A DNA stretch of 6,012 nt, taken from Anthropogastromicrobium sp963626545 (GTDB lineage: Bacteria; Bacillota; Clostridia; Lachnospirales; Lachnospiraceae). Shown here one piece after another: positions 4,850-6,012 of this stretch (positions are counted from its first letter, which is position 1; each line of letters opens with the position of its first letter). The notes below the pieces were generated by a model. It was not told the origin of the DNA. It made no database searches and saw nothing but the letters and a program-made list of their open reading frames with translations. Location of the stretch: contig CAVFYJ010000142.1 of assembly GCA_963626545.1 (NCBI GenBank), positions 1 through 6,012 of the forward strand, in the 5' to 3' direction. Position numbers and translations under genes: made by a program.

Positions 4850-6012
4850 ATGATAACAGTGTATTACAATGGAAAGCCGTATCAGTATGCAGACAGCACC
4901 AAATATCTGGAACTGGCGCGGGCACTTCAGCCTGAATTTGATCATCAGATTGTGCTGGCATCAGTAAATGGCAAGCTTCAAGAACTGTGGAAATATATGA
5001 AGGATGGGGCAACGGTGACGTTTTTAACGACACAGAGTCAGGCAGGAATCATGGCGTACCGCAGAAGCGTGGTACTGTTGCTGTTAAAGGCGTTGTCTGA
5101 TACGATCCCGAAGGAGCGTCTTGGATACAATCAGGTAAAGGTAGACTTTTCCTTAAGCAAGGGATTGTTCTGCCATTTTGACAATGGCCTTGTATTAACA
5201 GAGGAAGAATTGACACAGGTGCAGTCTGCGATGGAGGCTATGCGCGATGCCAATTATCCGATCGAAAAATATAGCATCAGCACCGATGCCGCAATCGAGC
5301 AGTTTGGAAAGGTCGGAATGTCCGACAAAGAGCGACTGTTTCGTTTCCGTCGTGCTTCTAAAGTCAACATTTACTCATTAGGTGGCTTTGAGGATTATTA
5401 TTATGGCTATATGGTGCCGTCCACAAGCTATTTAAAATATTTTAAGCTGTATGCCTATGAGGACGGTTTTGTGCTTCAGATGCCAGTTAAAGAGGCACCA
5501 GAGGTCATTCCAGAGTTTGAGCCGCAGCATAAGCTCTTTAAGGTTATGCGTGAGAGTGGAAAGTGGGGCGAGGAACTTGGCGTTGCAACGGTAGGCGAAT
5601 TAAACGAGCTGATCACCGGAAAGACAAACAAGAAGTCTTCCTGTCGGGATATCACCGAATTGATTCTAGTACAGGAAGCGTTGATGGAAAAGCGTATGGC
5701 ACAGATTGCCGATGTAATCGCCAAAGATTCTAAGAAAAAGCTTGTGCTGATTGCAGGTCCATCCTCTTCCGGAAAGACTACTTTTAGCTATCGCCTTTCC
5801 GTGCAGCTAAAGGCGGCTGGTCTTCGTCCGCATCCGATCGGCGTGGACAATTATTTTGTGGATCGCGAGAAGAGCCCGAGGGATGCCGATGGCAATTATA
5901 ACTATGAAGATCTCGAATGCATTGATGTAGCACGGTTCAATCAGGATATGGAAGATGGGCTCGAAGGAAAGACCGTTTCCATGCCATCCTACAATTTTGT
6001 TACCGGACGACG
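4850..6012 (+). CDS. Nucleoside (uridine) kinase with N-terminal TGS and ThrRS-like domains, cut by the window edge
   Basis: The frame is open from ATG 4850 to the right edge (387 codons seen) with no stop, so the 3' end is missing. Family members are, to my knowledge, about 550 residues. Order of domains: a TGS-like domain (about 1-62, MITVYYNGKPYQY... to KDGATVTFLT); a second additional domain like that of threonyl-tRNA synthetase (about 63-215), recognised by the segment GGFEDYYYGYMVPSTS (178-193), which lines up with the synthetase GDFVDLCRGPHVPST; a linker; and a P-loop kinase starting near 296. Its Walker A is GPSSSGKT (303-310), followed by VDNYFVDRE (332-340), the counterpart of the uridine-kinase DxFY region, and VSMPSYNFVTGR (376-387), matching the xPxYDF segment. 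The expected reaction is phosphorylation of uridine or cytidine with ATP or GTP for pyrimidine salvage; the substrate is inferred from the family. The four metal-binding editing residues of the synthetase domain are all replaced (R72, L76, Y184, M188), so tRNA editing is unlikely. Confidence 0.9.
   Translation, partial: MITVYYNGKPYQYADSTKYLELARALQPEFDHQIVLASVNGKLQELWKYMKDGATVTFLTTQSQAGIMAYRRSVVLLLLKALSDTIPKERLGYNQVKVDFSLSKGLFCHFDNGLVLTEEELTQVQSAMEAMRDANYPIEKYSISTDAAIEQFGKVGMSDKERLFRFRRASKVNIYSLGGFEDYYYGYMVPSTSYLKYFKLYAYEDGFVLQMPVKEAPEVIPEFEPQHKLFKVMRESGKWGEELGVATVGELNELITGKTNKKSSCRDITELILVQEALMEKRMAQIADVIAKDSKKKLVLIAGPSSSGKTTFSYRLSVQLKAAGLRPHPIGVDNYFVDREKSPRDADGNYNYEDLECIDVARFNQDMEDGLEGKTVSMPSYNFVTGR

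Noticed and set aside
4741..4935. Plus-strand frame of 64 residues across the NIF3/kinase junction
   Set aside because: It overlaps both real genes in another frame and reads through the kinase ribosome binding site.
5476..5724. Minus-strand frame of 82 residues inside the kinase gene
   Set aside because: It is opposite a continuous, recognisable kinase reading frame and has no independent support.

Overview
The window looks like a core-chromosome segment of a Bacillota bacterium, most probably a clostridium of the Lachnospiraceae group. The clues are the gene order, the protein styles (a DnaG of about 580 residues, TrmK starting MKLSKRL, and a TGS-plus-uridine-kinase fusion typical of Clostridia), strong AGGAG-type ribosome binding sites and AT-rich intergenic DNA. 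The family assignment is inference from gene style, not a database match.

Layout. Positions 1-225 are non-coding as far as I can tell: a possible weak terminator at the left edge, several small inverted repeats, and no credible gene. A good SigA-type promoter with an extended -10 lies at 226-254. It is followed by five genes, all on the + strand: dnaG (304-2058), a primary-type sigma factor rpoD (2128-3207), trmK (3304-4023), a NIF3/DUF34-family gene (4010-4843) and a TGS-domain nucleoside kinase (4850 to beyond the right edge). The dnaG-rpoD gap is 69 bases. The rpoD-trmK gap is 96 bases, very AT-rich and internally repeated. The last three genes are tightly packed (a 14-base overlap, then a 6-base gap).

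How the genes work together. dnaG and rpoD are the replication-priming and transcription-initiation genes of the classic macromolecular synthesis operon. trmK and the NIF3 gene are its common downstream neighbours in Firmicutes, and the nucleoside kinase is a frequent next gene in clostridia. No clear terminator separates any of the five, so one long transcript from the 226-254 promoter is the simplest reading.

What stands out. There is no mobile element, CRISPR array, RNA gene or defence-like system here. The unusual points are: (1) the NIF3-family protein has lost nearly all the histidines that bind the metal pair in this family; (2) the kinase carries a ThrRS-like TGS and second additional domain in which all four editing-site residues are replaced; (3) the dnaG promoter has a perfect 12-base palindrome in its spacer, a repeated half just after the likely transcription start, and a near-match to a LexA box; (4) the sigma factor departs from the usual primary-sigma sequence at places that are normally very constant; (5) the rpoD-trmK gap holds a 16-of-17 direct repeat.
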